NCBI GenBank assembly: GCA_039621445.1
Contig: CP154957.1
Span: 13,756,947 to 13,820,946 of the forward strand
Origin: Euglena gracilis
Taxonomy: Eukaryota > Euglenida > Euglenophyceae > Euglenales
DNA: 64,000 bases
Direction: 5' to 3'
Under the pieces are notes generated by a model that saw only the letters and a program-made list of their open reading frames with translations, searched no databases and was not told where the DNA came from. The translations under genes and the position numbers were made by a program. Positions 63,421-64,000 of the stretch are shown one piece after another (the first letter of the stretch is position 1; each line of letters starts with the position of its first letter).

Positions 63421-64000
63421 ATGTATGCACACCAGCCCATTTGCTTTGCTTACCATTCCATTTTCCCAAACCGTCCAGCCACTTCTTGAAAGCTGATCAT
63501 TAAATTCCCACTCCCACGGGGTGCAGAGGGGGGGGGTATTTATGAGTGTTTTTTTTATAAAAAAAATCGGCAAAAAACAAAAATAAAATAAACAAATAAC
63601 TAAAAAAAATAATGATTATTGAAAAAGTTCAAATACAAAACTGCTGGGAAACTGCTTTTTGGGGATCTGACCGGGAACAATTGTTGACAGGAAAAATTAT
63701 GCCAGGAAAATGTTGGATGAATCCTTAAATCCTGGGAAAAATTCTGAACGCTCCTTAAAATGACACACCCAGCCTCGAGGTTTCACAAATCAAAATTCAA
63801 AATTCTCCAAATAAATAAAATAACTCCAAATTGCAAAATAAAGCAAAAACACACATTCTTTCATTTTAAAGAACCAAAGCACAGGTGATTTGGAACAAAA
63901 ATACATCCCAAAATTGGCGCAAAATGCCGAAGAAAATTTTTTTGGCCATTCACTGGAGGAAATTGGATATTTCTGAAATTTGCCCAGAAACATGCTGGAT
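63421..64000. other. No gene recognised
   Basis: A/T-rich, no homopolymer G/C beyond 63535, no recognisable frame. Possibly intron or intergenic DNA of a gene outside the window. Confidence 0.4.

Overview
The window looks like nuclear DNA of a euglenid (Euglena-like) protist. The decisive clue is the spliced-leader (SL) mini-exon: 28672-28698 reads ACTTTCTGAGTGTCTA, nine T, CG, which matches the Euglena SL as I remember it (eight T). A one-mismatch copy lies at 16865-16890 and a truncated copy at 42821-42834. Conventional GT-AG introns in the one host gene (a Ded1/DDX3-type DEAD-box helicase, minus strand, 771-2676), very long G and C homopolymers, and dense nested repeats fit a large, transposon-rich euglenid genome. 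Almost everything else is mobile DNA.

Layout. 0-2.7 kb: 3' part of the helicase gene. 4.9-6.0 kb: decayed hAT-type transposase. 6.7-12.1 kb: nested terminal-inverted-repeat (TIR) elements, one encoding a PHD-finger protein (6790-7886), one with an unrecognised cargo (7887-9540), plus palindromic repeats and G-tract miniature elements. 12.1-16.4 kb: no recognisable gene. 16.4-46.2 kb: what I read as remnants of a tandem SL RNA locus repeatedly invaded by two retroelement types. 46.2-53.8 kb: a restriction-like-endonuclease retrotransposon remnant (minus strand) split by a 6.3-kb LTR element with no recognisable pol. 54.4-59.1 kb: DIRS-like tyrosine-recombinase retrotransposon (minus strand). 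59-64 kb: G-tract repeats and a cluster of diverged hairpin repeats, no gene seen.

The most unusual system is in the SL locus. Three non-LTR retrotransposons (A 16.9-24.3 kb, B 28.7-35.1 kb, C 42.8-46.2 kb) begin exactly where an SL mini-exon ends. Each encodes an ORF1-like region and an ORF2 with reverse transcriptase; A and B also keep a C-terminal CCHC plus PD-(D/E)XK (R2-like) endonuclease. Each carries three or four 2A-like sequences (canonical GDVETNPGP, GDVESNPGP, GDIEANPGP, GDIESNPGP, GDVEENPGP, plus off-consensus ones such as GDVHLEPGP and GDIHLHPGP) that would cut the polyprotein into a zinc-finger module, linkers and the RT-endonuclease. A fourth, 5'-truncated copy (27522-28451) sits in an SL gene with an 11-bp target duplication.

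A second family (E) has only RT and RNase H recognised. It is present as a 3.2-kb copy (24280-27450), a scrambled copy (36626-42800) and two terminus-only short copies (16621-16857, 36374-36625). At two places one end lies at the same spot, 58 bp upstream of the SL start. Its termini are arranged like the split direct repeats of PAT/Ngaro-type elements, although I see no tyrosine recombinase.

Most retroelement reading frames are broken, often at poly-C or poly-G runs, so some breaks may be homopolymer errors in the assembly rather than real decay. I could run no searches; family assignments rest on motifs visible in the translations.
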